Source of the DNA: Lepidodermella squamata
Lineage: Eukaryota > Gastrotricha
Length of the DNA: 64,000 nucleotides
Reading direction: 5' to 3'
NCBI GenBank assembly: GCA_047495785.1
Contig: JBLDXI010000004.1
Span: forward strand, 1,984,001-2,048,000
Of this stretch, positions 43,082-54,734 are shown in pieces. Numbering within the stretch: position 1 is the stretch's first letter; every line of letters begins with the position of its first letter. The position numbers were made by a program, and so were the translations under genes. The notes below the pieces were generated by a model. That model saw only the letters and a program-made list of their open reading frames with translations. It ran no database searches and had not been told where the DNA came from.

Positions 43082-44423
43082 ATGTCGCAGATGAATGCAA
43101 GTGTGCTGCCAGGAGGCACGTGGCTCGTCGCCGATGTGCCTCGAAGCGATCGCGACGGACCAAGGCCGTATTTCGTTGGCTGGGTTCACGACCTAAGCAC
43201 TAGCTCAATGGCTGACCGTCTGCCTTACGTCATTCTATGTGCAGTGCTGGCCGTTTTCGCCGTTTTCGCCAGCCTGGCAAATGTCGTGATTTACTATCGC
43301 CGTAAAGTGAATCGCGACTTGCTGCTACTCAACTGCATGGCCGCTGCGAGGAACTTGTGCTATGTTGGCAACTGGATGTATGTGCTGCTCGTAACTCTGC
43401 CAACCGGCTACTGGGAGGCGAGCAACTTCGCGTGCCAGTTTACGTTCTGGCTAAATTTATTCACTGGCACCTACGGTTTGTTTGTCAACCTGCACATCAG
43501 CTACGAACGTCGCGTTTGCGTCACTTCGAACAGCATCTACCGATCTAACACGCCCAAGGTAAGACTAAAGCAGTGATGCGACTGCGGGAGGGTTTGCGGG
43601 AGTCCAAAGACCATACCAAATTTCTCAATTATGCAATGCGGCTAAGTTTAACCTTGGTCTTGCTGTCTAATTTAAATTGAATTGAAACAGCTCAACGTAA
43701 AATCGATTTCCACTTCCTTGCGAATCACGCATATACCTAATCATCTCTGCATTTCCGCAGCTCGTTGCGATGGCGCTGGGCTTGCTCGTGTTTAGTGCAG
43801 CGTCTTGCTTCCTGTTTTCCATCGCTCCGTTTCCGGTGATGAGCGTTCAACGGTTGGTACTCATCGACTACAACACATCAAACAATCACAGCCTCAACAA
43901 CACGAATCCCGCCGTGAGAATATGCGGGGCATTTGTCGATCGCCTCGTCGGGCCTCTCGACAGCCTCGTCCTGAGCGTAGCAATGTTCTTACTCGACTCC
44001 TCGACTGTGTTCATCGGCCTGGCGTACAACTACTGGGCGGTTTTTCGAACAGTCCGAGCGGCTCGCTTACGGCTACGAGGCGTCACGTCCATGGGAGACG
44101 AGTGGTACAGGAAGGAGACTTTCATCGCCAAGCAGTCGCTGGCGGCTTTCGTTGTCTACGTCGCCAGCTACGTGCCGTTGACGGTGAACGTCGCTCAGTA
44201 CTTGTCGTACCGCGTGCATGGGCTCGTCGACGCCAGTGGGCACTTGCTCAAGTACGGCCAACTGTGCTTGATTCTCGAAATTATTCTGTCAGCCATCATC
44301 AAGACGCTGAAGCCAGGGTTCTTCGATTTCAATACAATTATTTTGACGCGATTGGGTGTAAAGTGGCGTGCATTGACAATGCTCAAGTCGGCAAGATTTC
44401 GAATAGGCCAAGTGAGAAATTAA
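43082..44423 (+). CDS. 7TM-1: seven-transmembrane receptor, lineage-specific family
   Basis: Two exons, 43082-43558 and 43761-44423 (phase 0; CAAG|GTAAGA and TTCCGCAG|CTC), 379 residues. The extracellular start has the family signature LPGGTWLVADVP, then YFVGWVHDLS. Exon 1 holds TM1 (VILCAVLAVFAVFASLANVV), TM2 and TM3, ending in SYERRVCVTSN, a possible equivalent of the DRY/ERY motif. Exon 2 holds TM4, an extracellular loop with N-glycosylation sites (NHS, NNTN), TM5 with GLAYNYW, a basic loop, TM6 (SLAAFVVYVASYVPLTV) and TM7 ending KTLKPGFF. There is no NPxxY in TM7. The last 20 or so residues differ from relatives because a retroelement fragment follows directly. It is likely a membrane receptor; ligand unknown. 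Confidence 0.78.
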
Positions 44424-44995
44424 TAAGAATGGAGACAATATTAATAATGTGTGTTATAATACCCACCATCATTTACGCCTGCGAATCGTGGAACATATCG
44501 ATAGCCCAAGAAAATAGACTAAACACTATAGAATATCGATGGCTTCGATCTATAGTAGGTGTCCACCTAATGGACTATATTCCAAATATAGACATTCGAC
44601 TTGCGTTATGCGGAGGTCTCATTGAAGTGAGCCGCATTGTTGAAAAGCAAAGGCTAAGGTATCTAGGTCGCATAATTAGGTCACGTGACTATGACGTAGA
44701 AGGACTAATACACAAAATATATATTTGGACGCCTCCGCTTGGGTGGTTTGCTCCCAGAGGTAGACCTCGAACCAGATGGATCAACGGAGTGCATAGAAGC
44801 CTAATTAAAGTAGGTCTTACTAAGGAAATTCGCCGGAAAAAGAAAACCAATAAGAAAACACAAAAAGCAGAATCCTCGACTGTGGGGGTGGGTGAGGATC
44901 ATTCTTCGCCTGCCTTCGCCCTCTTCAAAACCGGAAACGGTATACGACGCTCAGTCTCGAAGAGGCAAAATAAAACTATTATTATACAATATTAA
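44400..44995 (+). pseudogene. RTE-like non-LTR retrotransposon 3' fragment after 7TM-1
   Basis: Reading through 44423 in another frame gives YACESWNISIAQENRLNTIE, YRWLRSIVGVHLMDYIPNID, KQRLRYLGRIIRSRD and GRPRTRWINGVH. This is the post-polymerase domain characteristic of RTE-type elements. It contains no FADD box and no 5' parts, so it is a 5'-truncated insertion. It abuts the last codons of the receptor gene on the same strand. AATAAT/AATAAA words near 44985-44996 may serve as a poly(A) signal for the receptor transcript. Confidence 0.75.
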
Positions 44996-45170
44996 TAAAC
45001 CCAGGTCATTGATTAGCAGAATGTAGAATGAAACCATAGCTCTCGCTGTATCTGTACATCGATGTAAATGGCGAACCGCGTGGCCGTCAATCATTCAACA
45101 TCGGTTCACAGTTCCTTCCACGTCGGATTTACTGAAAGATAAGCGGCTGCAGTGAATTCTGCAAAAAAAC

Positions 45171-46540
45171 ATGGAAAGATTTTACATATACAGCAGCATG
45201 CCGTATGCGTGTTTTAGCTATGTAGCTGCTGTTGCCGTCCTCATTCGCGTGTCATCAGCTCAGGGCGATGCAATATCAGCGGCGGATATTAGCAGTTACT
45301 ACTATCCCCCAGGCGAGGTCTTCTCGCAAGACCTGATCAAACGCTGCAATTTGAAGACTAAAACGCGCCCGTCACGTGACCACGACGAACCCGTTGCCGT
45401 CACGATCGATACGTACCCGTACCGATTCTGCGGCATTTTCGACAAGGAACAAACGTGAGCTACTATTAACAATGCCTTCGATAATATGCCCTAGTAAAAA
45501 CTATTCTAAAGGTACTCGATGATAATCGAATTCGATTTCACGTGGTATCATCCGTGTGCGCAATGGAGCGCGAATGATAGCCGCCTGCGGTCTTTCGAAC
45601 TGCCTGCCTCCGAATGCTGGTACCCGCGAGTTCAGCACACGAATGCAAATGACGATATATCGAAGCTGTTCAGGTTGCAGATTTGGTCTTCCAATTCATG
45701 CATATTCACGGTTTCTTCATTTAGCTCGGTAGAACCAATTGGCAAAATGTTTCTGTACAGCGATGGCCGACAGGTGTTGCCGGTTGTTTTGGAAGTCAAT
45801 TCTTTCTGCCAATTGAAGTTTTACCAACACTTTATTCTAACTGTGCTGCTGCATCTGTTTTTTGTTGAAGGCTGATGAAATTCCCCTTTGATACTCAAAA
45901 CTGCCGCGTCGAAATCGAATCGTGGTATATTGCCCCTGAGGTTCGACTGCAACTGCCGGAGAATCAGAGCGATCTCAACGACAGAATCGCCGACAATTTC
46001 ATATCAGCGAATGACATTTGGGAGCTCACGGCAACTAATGCCAGCGTTGCTATCCATTCGTACAGTGGCGATGCAAAAGGTGAAAAGTACTACCGCGTGA
46101 TTTACGAGTTCAGCTACAGGCGCAAATCGGCGTCGTACATCATGAACATATTCCTGCCCAGCTTCGCGCTGCTCTCGCTGATGCTCTCCGTGTGGGTGAT
46201 GCCGCCCGAGCACCCGGACCGCCCCGGCTTCTGCATGACCGTCGTGCTCGCCTACACCGTCCTGCTGTCCATTGTCTCGGACTCGCTGCCGAAAACCTCC
46301 GAGCTCAGCTACACGCTCATCTTCATGGGCGCGCAGATGGTCATCGGCTGTCTGTGCACCATCTACGCCCTGGTAACGTGCCAACTTGCAAATGTCCCAA
46401 TGTTCAAGAAGCGGAAATTCAAACTTGGAAAGATAAAGTTGACGCTCATTCAAGCTGTTGATATGACGTTTTTCGTCTTTCTTATCATAGCGAGTTCAGT
46501 TATAAATGTTGTAATTCTTTACAACATGATAATATCTTAA
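45171..46540 (+). CDS. Cys-loop channel 1: pentameric ligand-gated ion channel subunit
   Basis: Four exons: 45171-45454, 45512-45673, 45725-45817 and 45871-46540; 1209 nt, 402 residues, all GT/AG with consistent phases. A signal peptide (SYVAAVAVLIRVSSA) is followed by the ligand-binding domain. The Cys-loop C-QLKLMKFPFDTQN-C has the canonical 13 residues between cysteines. M1 (YIMNIFLPSFALLSLMLSVW), M2 (CMTVVLAYTVLLSIV, then SDSLPKTSE), M3 and M4 (DMTFFVFLIIASSVINVVIL) are clear. The M3-M4 loop is very short (about 25 residues). The M2 end (LPKTSE) recalls nicotinic-type channels; ion selectivity and ligand are unknown. A conserved first-exon cysteine (RPC in channels 2 and 3) is serine here, and a new cysteine appears in YRFCGIF. 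AATAAA at 46540-46545. Confidence 0.88.
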
Positions 46541-46545
46541 ATAAA

Positions 46546-47515
46546 GAATTTGCACAGGGGACAATGAATGCTTCATCAAGTTGTTTAAGCACAATGTACA
46601 TGTCGAACTTGTTTCCGTATTGCTCTCTCAAATATCTGGACGTAGCAGCACGCGGTGTCAAATCGAACAACCAAGCAAAAACTAGTGGGAGATTTAGGTA
46701 AAAAGCGTTTGAACAATAAAAACTGCATCTAAACCCCAATGAATAATTGTCGGACTTTATCCTTGGTAAAAAATAATTTCACATACTTCTGATATAGACT
46801 CAGTTCTATCATTGTCACCGTAGGAAGCGATAGTTTTTTCACTTGGCGTCGTGATTACTAGTACGCAGCAGCTGTTATTGCGTTGAAATTATCTCGCTCT
46901 ATTACGTCGCTCAATTAAGCGAGATAAGTTCAAGCCTTAAGCAATCGAGCAGAAAGAGCAAATCGACATTGTTTGATATGTGGAAATGGCGCTAAAATTA
47001 AATTTTATATCGTTTTTCAAATTGATTCTCTGAAAGCGTGCTAGCAGAGGCTGGAGGTTCTTCGTCTTGCATCCTGTGTGAAATGTTTTTTTCGCTCTAA
47101 ATGTTTCCTGTTTAGCCTCCGATCGGAAATTGAACTCTGACTCAGTTCAAATCGTGCCATTTTTTACTGTGATTGTATTGCTAAAACTCACAGAATCTGC
47201 AGAACTCACAGAGAAAAACGGTTTTCTGACGTCACAGTGATTTCAAGCTGCAAGCGGATCAATATTTACCGTATAAAATAACAGCTGCATTGCTGTATGC
47301 ATGTGATTTCAGTCCTTGATCTCGGTCATCAACACGAGTGTTTTTCATACATTTTGAACATACACGTTGATGTCAGCTGATGTGCCGCCGGAATGCATTT
47401 CCCCACATGTCACCGTGCTGTTCGTGTTCTTTCCTGTCGATCGCAATTACAATGATGGATGATGCGCTTTTGACGATGAGTCTTTCACGCTGATAGCGAA
47501 TGCACGCACGCAGTC
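46546..47515. other. Intergenic interval upstream of 7TM-2
   Basis: No gene. A degenerate arm of the 12.1/12.5-kb MITE lies near 46785-46835. About 47035-47150 resembles the sequence at 41590-41720 upstream of the 7TM pseudogene. Confidence 0.4.
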
Positions 47516-49689
47516 ATGACAGTGCCGAATGCAACTGTTTTACCGGGCGGGTCGTGGATAGTCGCAGATTTGCCTGACCACGCGTTCAACGGCCCGAAGG
47601 CGTATTTCGTAGGATGGGCACACGATCTGAGCTCTCACTCGGTCGCAGATCGCCTGCCTTACACTGCTCTATCCGCAGTGTTGACCGTCATTGGAATTAT
47701 AGCTAGCGTTGCTAATGTTGTCATTTACTACCGCCGTAACGTGAATCGCGATTTTCTACTGCTGAACTGCATCGCCGCCGTGAGAAACATGGTTTTCGCC
47801 GTTGATTGGACGTTCATGCTTCTGGTGCCGCTCGGCAACAGCAACTGGGAGGCGAGCGATGCCACATGCCAGCTGTCGTTCTGGCTGAGTGCCGTCTCCG
47901 GGTCCTATGGCATGCTTCTCAATCTGCACATCAGCTACGAGCGGCGGGTTTGCGTCACCTCAAATAGCATCTACCGGTCGAATACGCGCAAGGTAGGTGC
48001 TAACATCATTTCAAATCTTCCGTCTTTTTCAATTGTAGTGTGCCCATCAGTTACTTTGTAGCCATTAGCGAGTAACAAGAGAGTAGCCTCGCGTGAAGCA
48101 TTGATATACAAAATACAAACGAGTTCCAGCGACAGCCTGTTTTCCAAGGCCAATAGTCGAGAACATTATTCAGCTCGATCAATTATTAAATTAAATGACT
48201 TTAAACGGGATATATCGCTGCGAGATTAAGCAGGTGTTGTAGGTCATGCCTGTTACTTGAATTCGCTTGACGCTTGGGCCAATTTTCGTCTTATATTTTT
48301 CGAGCAAAAACACAAACAAGGTTACTTTAGTTAATTATCGTATAAATAGCTTGAGAAATGAGAAATGACCAGTAATCTTTGATTAGGCAAAAAACAAGTC
48401 AACACCAGCTGCGAGATCCCCATACATACTGGGGCATTTGGCCGAGTTATAGTCGCGCACTGACTAACGCTCCATTAGGATTTTCGCCCCTCTGTTGGGG
48501 TCCACTGCTAATAGTTTTGATACCCCGATCAATATGCCGATCGAAGTTCAAAATTAAAATTAAAATTGCAAAAACAAAATTAGCCGTGAATTTAACGTGG
48601 TTGAAACACAGTTGGCTGAAACACATTTTGAAATGACCGATTAAACCGGCTAGTTAAAGCCGCGGTTATAAACGTTACAGAGCGATAGCTTTTGGGGGTA
48701 TGGCATTTTTCGAATAAAATCACGGTACCATTAAAAATAAGGCGGCTTTACATCGTTGAAATCAGCTAAAATCTTCCTGACTCATTGTAACAAAACTTAA
48801 CAAATCACCTAAACTATTTCCTAGTTACTTTATCAATCCTCACCAATCTTAATTGTTGATTTATTGTTGCACTTATCAGCTGGCCGTGATAGCGTCAAGC
48901 CTGCTCGTTTTTTGCTGCGTGTCTTCCTTCGTTTTCGCCTTCGCCCCGTTGTCACTGATGACCGTTCGAACATTTAACCTCATCGACAGCAGTAGCGGCA
49001 GAGGCGATACAAGCCATAACAGCAGCAACAACAGCGCCAATTCGCCAGTTCGACTATGCGCATTTTTCGCCGATCGCCTCGTCGGCCCTGTCGACGGCCT
49101 GCTCGTAGCCGTCTCATACTTCCTATTCGCGTCACAGGCCGCTTGCTCAGGCCTGGCTTACAACTACTGGAAATTATTTCGGGCCATCCGAGCCGCTCGC
49201 CTCAGATCACGAGGCATCATGACTATTGAAGACAATTGGTACAGGAAGGAGACTTTCATCGCCAAGCAATCACTCGCTGCTTTCATCGTCTACTTCACTT
49301 GCCACTTGCCGCTGTCAGTGCATTTCGTCATGGCGCTGTTCTACCGCGACGTGGGGCCAAAGTACGCAAGCGGGGACCTGCTCAAATACGGCCATGTCTG
49401 CTTGATAATGGAAATCTTCCTGTCAGCCTGCATCAAATCGTTGAAGCCTGGCTTTTCCGAGCATTTGCCGTGGTGTATTGGCGCCACAAAGAAAAAAGTA
49501 GGATCGCAGGCGATGAATAACACTGCTAACCGCACTCTGCAAACTGTGAATAGCAGCAAATCTAGCAGCAAGACAGGCTACAGTGTTCCTAACACAAAAT
49601 TCGACAACCCGCAATTTGTTGGTCCTAATAAGACAAGCCGCAGAACCCTTACTAGGGCTAGTTCATTTATGAAAACTTCAAATTTTTGA
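47516..49689 (+). CDS. 7TM-2: seven-transmembrane receptor, lineage-specific family
   Basis: Exons 47516-47992 and 48880-49689 (phase 0), 428 residues. The intron position is the same as in 7TM-1 and exon 1 has exactly the same length (159 codons). The N-terminal signature is LPGGSWIVADLP, YFVGWAHDLS. Helices TM1-TM3 lie in exon 1, ending SYERRVCVTSNSIYRSN. TM5 ends SGLAYNYWKLFRAIRAARLR. TM6 is SLAAFIVYFTCHLPLSVHF, close to the FxxCxxP pattern of rhodopsin-class receptors. TM7 ends in CIKSLKPGFS. The extracellular loop after TM4 is Ser/Asn rich. The cytoplasmic tail is the longest of the three (about 75 residues, Ser/Thr/Asn rich), with possible phosphorylation sites. AATAAA near 49749-49754. 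It resembles class A GPCRs, but assignment is tentative. Confidence 0.8.
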
Positions 49690-50232
49690 GACTGATTCCG
49701 CTGATTGACTAATTATTTCAACCTAGCCATCACTCACATTTGCTTGCAAATAAATACCAACCCCTGAATATATCTCGCGAAAAGTGGAACAGTTATGATT
49801 TTCATAGTTAGAAAGGTCTCACTCGGCTTCACGGAAATTGAATTCCATGAAGTTGAGATTTAATTGTGATGGAAAAGCTAACCTTGAACCGTGAATGTCC
49901 TGAATTTATAGCACTCAGTGCTCAGAAGTCGCGATCAGCCATCATCAGTGGGAATATCAGTGGAAAGCTCGAATGACCTCAAACGCTTCCCTCGTAATCA
50001 CTGAGTGATCAGACTTCCGGCAAATGGTGCGAATGTCTACAGTTCTCAGTAATTTTATTTTTAGACAGCGTCAGATGGCAAACAAAACACAAAATGCATG
50101 GCACGCCCGCCATTAGTCACGTGTGGGCGACTTGTTGCGAGCAGTGACGCTGATCTCTTGAAAGCTTCCTGTCTCGGAATTTTGTAGTTCTGATGCTGCC
50201 GCCTGCGCCCGACAGCAGTCTCATCAGCAGTC

Positions 50233-52138
50233 ATGATGGCTTCTGCTGAGGAGGCAAGAGTTGCTAGAGTCCTACCCGGCGGCGCGTGGGTACTCGCCGA
50301 CCTGCCTGAGCGAGGCTTCGACGGGCCGAAGCCGTACTTTATCGGGTGGTACCACGACCTGTCAACACACTCAGTCCAGGAACGACTGTCGTACAGCATC
50401 GTCACACTGCTGGTGGCCATCGCTGGCTGCATCGCTAGCTTAGCCAGCATCGCCGTCTACTACCGTCGCAACGTCAAACGCGACTTTTTGATGTTGAGCT
50501 GCCTATCAGCTGCCCGCAACATCTACTGGGCCGTCAACTGGACATACGCCCTGTTTGTGCCGCTCGGCACTGGCTTCTGGGTCGCCTCTGACGCAGCGTG
50601 CTTGGTTACGTTCTGGCAGAACGTCTGCATGGGCACCTACGGCATGCTGCTGAGTCTGCTGATCAGCTACGAACGGCGCATGTGCGTCGCTGCGACAAGT
50701 CTCTATCGATCGAACACGACAAAGGTAATTAAAAGTATTTCACTGTAACAGAAAAGCTGCAATTTGAACTTAATTCAAAGACATCACCGGCCATTAAATG
50801 GTAGTCCGATTTCAATTTTTAAAGCTTGTGAATATGTTGGGGAAAAAACCTATCCAACTCTACATGGAAAGGTTCTGCTTGCACCCGCATTTTCGCTAAA
50901 AGTTTTCATTTCATACTGAGAATACGATTTGAATCTTTCTGCTCAATTTTTCGCGAAACATTATCAGAGCATGATCCCATACCTTAGCTCCATTTTTGCC
51001 ACTTTGGCTTTTGAGGCAGCTCAGGGAGTAGCTCTGGGCAAGCCAAGGTTTAGACCTTCAACACTCATTCAATCAACCTCATTCATATAAGAGTGGAAAA
51101 GCATCCATCAAACCTGCATCAAGGGCAAAGGGCCTGCAAGCTCAGAAAGTCCATAGGAGGCATCGAAACTTCCGAAATTCAAGTTATTGCGCACTTCCCA
51201 GGGCATTTTTTTTTCATAAAAATGATAGGAAATAGCGAACTTATTTCCACCTGAAATTTTACCCGTGTGAAAGCAACTGAATGAAATATAAACTTCGCTG
51301 AAACAGTGAAAATAGCGTCTAGAGTCTAGAGTCTAGGCCAACTGAAATGCAATGCGTAGTGACAGACATTTGTTATAAAATGTCTATGTTTCAGCTTGTA
51401 TCACTCGCCCTGGGCGCATTTGTTCTTTGTGCTGCCGGTCCTGTGTTTTTCACATTCGCCTCTTACCAGCTAATAAACATCCAATGGCTGCGACTCATCA
51501 ACAACAACAGCAAAGCCAACAATAGCAAAGCCAACAATAGCAGCAGCTTTGGCAACCTCAGTTCAGCTTCAAACGAGGAAGAAGCAGCAGCAGTTCCGTT
51601 GTGCGGCGGTTTCGCCGATCGCCTGTTCGGCCCCGTCGACGCGTTCGTACTCGGCGTGATTTGGTACACAATCGCCTCGCAGACAGCCTGCGTCGGGCTG
51701 GCCTACAACTACTGGAAGATTTTCCACACCATCCGAGCGGTACGCGTGCGATTCGGAACGTCGAGAGTCAACCAATCGAATCCGATCGAGGACGAGTGGT
51801 ACAAGAAGGAGATGTTCATCGCCAAGCAGTCCCTCGCCGCTTTCGTCGTCTACTTCGCGTGCCACATGCCACTCACCGTGCATTTCGTGCTGCAGCTGTT
51901 CTACCGCGAGCTTGGGCCCAGTTACGCGACTGGGCCGTTCGTGAAATACGGCGAGGTGTTGCTTCTGCTCGAAATGAGCGCATCGGCTGTTTTGAAGACG
52001 CTCAAGCCCGGCTTCTCGGCCGAATGGCGGTGGTTCGGCTCTAATAAGACGAGCGTTGCGCCAAGACGCACCACAGCGGCGACTTTGCAAATGACGCAGA
52101 GGTCTCCCACGGCGACAGTGTCGACGAGGCGAGGCTGA
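50233..52138 (+). CDS. 7TM-3: seven-transmembrane receptor, lineage-specific family
   Basis: Exons 50233-50724 and 51395-52138 (phase 0; ACAAAG|GTAATT and TATGTTTCAG|CTT), 411 residues. The first ATG pair is at 50233. N-terminal signature LPGGAWVLADLP, YFIGWYHDLS. The TM3 edge is SYERRMCVAATSLYRSN. The loop after TM4 is long and low complexity (NNNSKANNSKANNSSSFGNL) with several N-glycosylation sequons. TM5 ends GLAYNYWKIF. TM6 is SLAAFVVYFACHMPLTVHF, TM7 ends VLKTLKPGFS, and a Ser/Thr/Arg-rich tail follows. A poly(A) signal, AATAAA, lies near 52278. The following spacer (about 52130-52780) and parts of this gene are duplicated at 62405-63490. Confidence 0.8.
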
Positions 52139-52783
52139 AGAGACCACTGAATGCAGACAGCAGGACAACATACGAGTGTGAATTTGTAGGCCAATTGTAT
52201 GCGCTCTGACTGAAACGCCCTACCCTCTCAAATGTGTGAGTACAAATTGATCAACCAACAACGCACTTTTTTCAAATAATAAAACTTTAAGGCTGCAATG
52301 AGCTATTTCAAATTCTTTCTCATTTATCACTGGTTGGACTTTTTTAATTTAGCTCATTAGGTGCCGACAAGCAGCTTATTTCTCATGAAATCTGCTTTCA
52401 ATGTACGTGATTCCAGATTCTCGGCTCAGCCAAGAACAGCCACGAACTAATTTCCGTATTTTCATTCAAGGAAATTAACATTTAATGAAGAAAACCGGAA
52501 ATAACTCGACGTTAGGTATTCCGATAATTTTGTTATTCCACGTGGTTTGATTTTCCACACAAGAATAAGGCCAATCGATGCCGACATTGAGCTATGGTGA
52601 ATGGTGGCCGATCGATGGCTAAGGCAAGCAAAGACAGCTGCGTCTAGTGGGCTCGCGTTAATTATTAATCGAAACTCTCCAAAGTGATTGCTTTGCAACG
52701 CATACGCTTGGCGCCACATCGAAAGATGTAATGCAAGGGCACATTTGTATACTGCTGACAACTTCCGTGTATTAGATTTAGCT

Positions 52784-54328
52784 ATGCCTTCAAAATGGTT
52801 GCTCTTGCGCCTTGTCTTTCTCAGTGCTCTCTTTCTCAAGCCATCGATGGCCCAGGACGAAGAAGTGAAGCCGGTGCTGGACAAGTATTTGCCCCCAGGC
52901 GAGGCGTTCAAGCAGTCAATAACCGAACGCTGTAGCTTGAAGACGAAAACGCGGCCGTGCAGAGATTTCGATGAAGTCACAAATGTAACAGTCGAAACTT
53001 TCCCATACCGATTCAGTGGCATTTCCGACAAGGAGCAATCGTAAACGAAATCCTGCCTCGCAATGACGCAAGAATAACGCATTTTTTTCCTTACGGTAGG
53101 TATTCAATGATGATTGAGTTGGATTTCACGTGGCAACACCCGTGTGCTCAATGGAGCGACAGCGATACGAAGCTAAAATCGTTCGAATTGATAGCAGTAG
53201 ATTGCTGGTTCCCAAAAATTCAACACATCAACGCAAATGACGATATTTCTAAGCTAACTACGTAAATTTTAAACTGGCACCTCTCGTCTATAAAATGTCG
53301 GGTACTCGAAAGAAGACTGTTGCTTCAAGGGGATTTTAGCTGCCGAATTGCTAACCTTCTGAAATGTCCGGTGGTTCCAACTGAGAATAGAACCTCAAGT
53401 AGACAAATTTATCAGTAATTATCGGTATCCATGGACCCAGATAGTTCAACACTCACGAAATCCTTGAATCACCGAAATTATGTATAACCAAATATTTGTT
53501 CTGTAGCACTATGGAAGCCAACAGCAAAATATACGTATGGCGCGAAGGGCTGATGCTGCTGCCCGTGGTTTCAGAGATCAATTCATTTTGCCCGCTCAAG
53601 TCAGTTTCGTTTTTCTCTCCTATCTGGCGTTTAAATCTTCTCACATTTTCAGGCTGGCCAATTTCCCGTTCGATACCCAGAAGTGTCGCGTTGAGGTTGA
53701 GTCGTGGTTCGCATCAACTGAAGTTCGCCTGCAACTGCCGGAGAATCAGACAAGCATCGACCACAGAATAGGCGATAATTTCATATCCGAAAACGACATT
53801 TGGGAGCTGGCAGGAACGACCGCGATCGTTGACGCCCACACTTATCCAGGTGATACGACAGGTAACCGGTACTACCGCGTGATTTACGAGTTCAGCTACA
53901 GGCGCAAATCGGCTTCGTACATCATGAACATTTTCCTGCCGAGCTTCGCGCTGCTCTCGCTGATGCTCTCCGTGTGGGTGATGCCGCCCGAGCACCCGGA
54001 CCGCCCCGGCTTCTGCATGACCGTCGTGCTCGCCTACACCGTCCTGCTGTCGATCGTCTCGGACTCGCTGCCGAAAACCTCCGAGCTCAGCTACACGCTC
54101 ATCTTCATGGGCGCTCAGATGGTCATCGGCTGTCTGTGCACCATCTACGCCCTTTTAACATGCCAACTCGCGCATATTCCAATGTTCAAGAAACGCAATG
54201 TTACGTTATTTCGAAAAGTGCAACTGACCCTGATTCGAGTGATAGACCTGGCTTTCTTTTGTATACTGCTTGTAACAAGCATAACCATGGATAGCGTTAT
54301 TTTCAGTCGAATGATGTCTCAATCGTAG
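52784..54328 (+). CDS. Cys-loop channel 2: pentameric ligand-gated ion channel subunit
   Basis: Four exons: 52784-53040, 53100-53261, 53507-53599 and 53653-54328; 1188 nt, 395 residues. Exons 2 and 3 have exactly the lengths and phases of channel 1. The signal peptide is LLLRLVFLSALFLKPSMA. Conserved features: YLPPGEAFKQSITERC in exon 1, FTWQHPCAQWS and AVDCWFPKIQH in exon 2, Cys-loop C-PLKLANFPFDTQK-C, FSYRRKSASYIMNIF leading into M1, M2 with SDSLPKTSE, a short M3-M4 loop and M4 (LAFFCILLVTSITMDSVI). About 290 bp across M1-M3 is nearly identical to channel 1 including silent sites, while flanking exon sequence is diverged. AATAAA at 54339-54344. Plasma-membrane subunit; ligand unknown. Confidence 0.88.
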
Positions 54329-54344
54329 AAAACCTTTTAATAAA

Positions 54345-54734
54345 GACGATTCAAAGAAGAGGCTGTTCTGCTATCATTTGCTCTTATCTGCGAAAAATAT
54401 CATGTTTCTAACCCCTTTTAAAAACATCGAAAGTTACCATGTGTTCTCTGTTAACAGTTATCCTGTCTTCATGTAAGCATGGGGATAACAAACAGTATAA
54501 TCATGGATTATGGAATGTATCCGCTATCACAAAAGTCCGTCTTTATCGGCCATATTAGTTGGCTGAGACAATGACGTAAAACAGCTCACGTGCCGCCTCT
54601 ATCTACCGTTTTTCGGCAGAAGTTCACGCACTTTTTGCGTACTTGCGTTTGAAAAGCACGAGCTACTTTTTGTTCTTTTAAATCAACTTCTCATCACCCC
54701 TTCAAAAATAACATACTGGCACTGAGCCAGCACA
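54345..54734. other. Intergenic interval after channel 2
   Basis: No feature recognised. Confidence 0.4.

Noticed and set aside
43805-44995. A single 396-codon plus frame spanning the 7TM-1 exon and the RTE remnant
   Set aside because: Its first half is an off-frame reading of the receptor exon; only the part after about 44420 is real RTE coding sequence.
46004-46461. Long antisense and frame-shifted frames over Cys-loop exon 4 (also 53714-54294)
   Set aside because: GC-rich shadow frames of the M1-M3 coding tract.
51569-52171. 200-codon minus frame over 7TM-3 exon 2
   Set aside because: Antisense shadow; the plus frame has clear membrane helices and paralogues.
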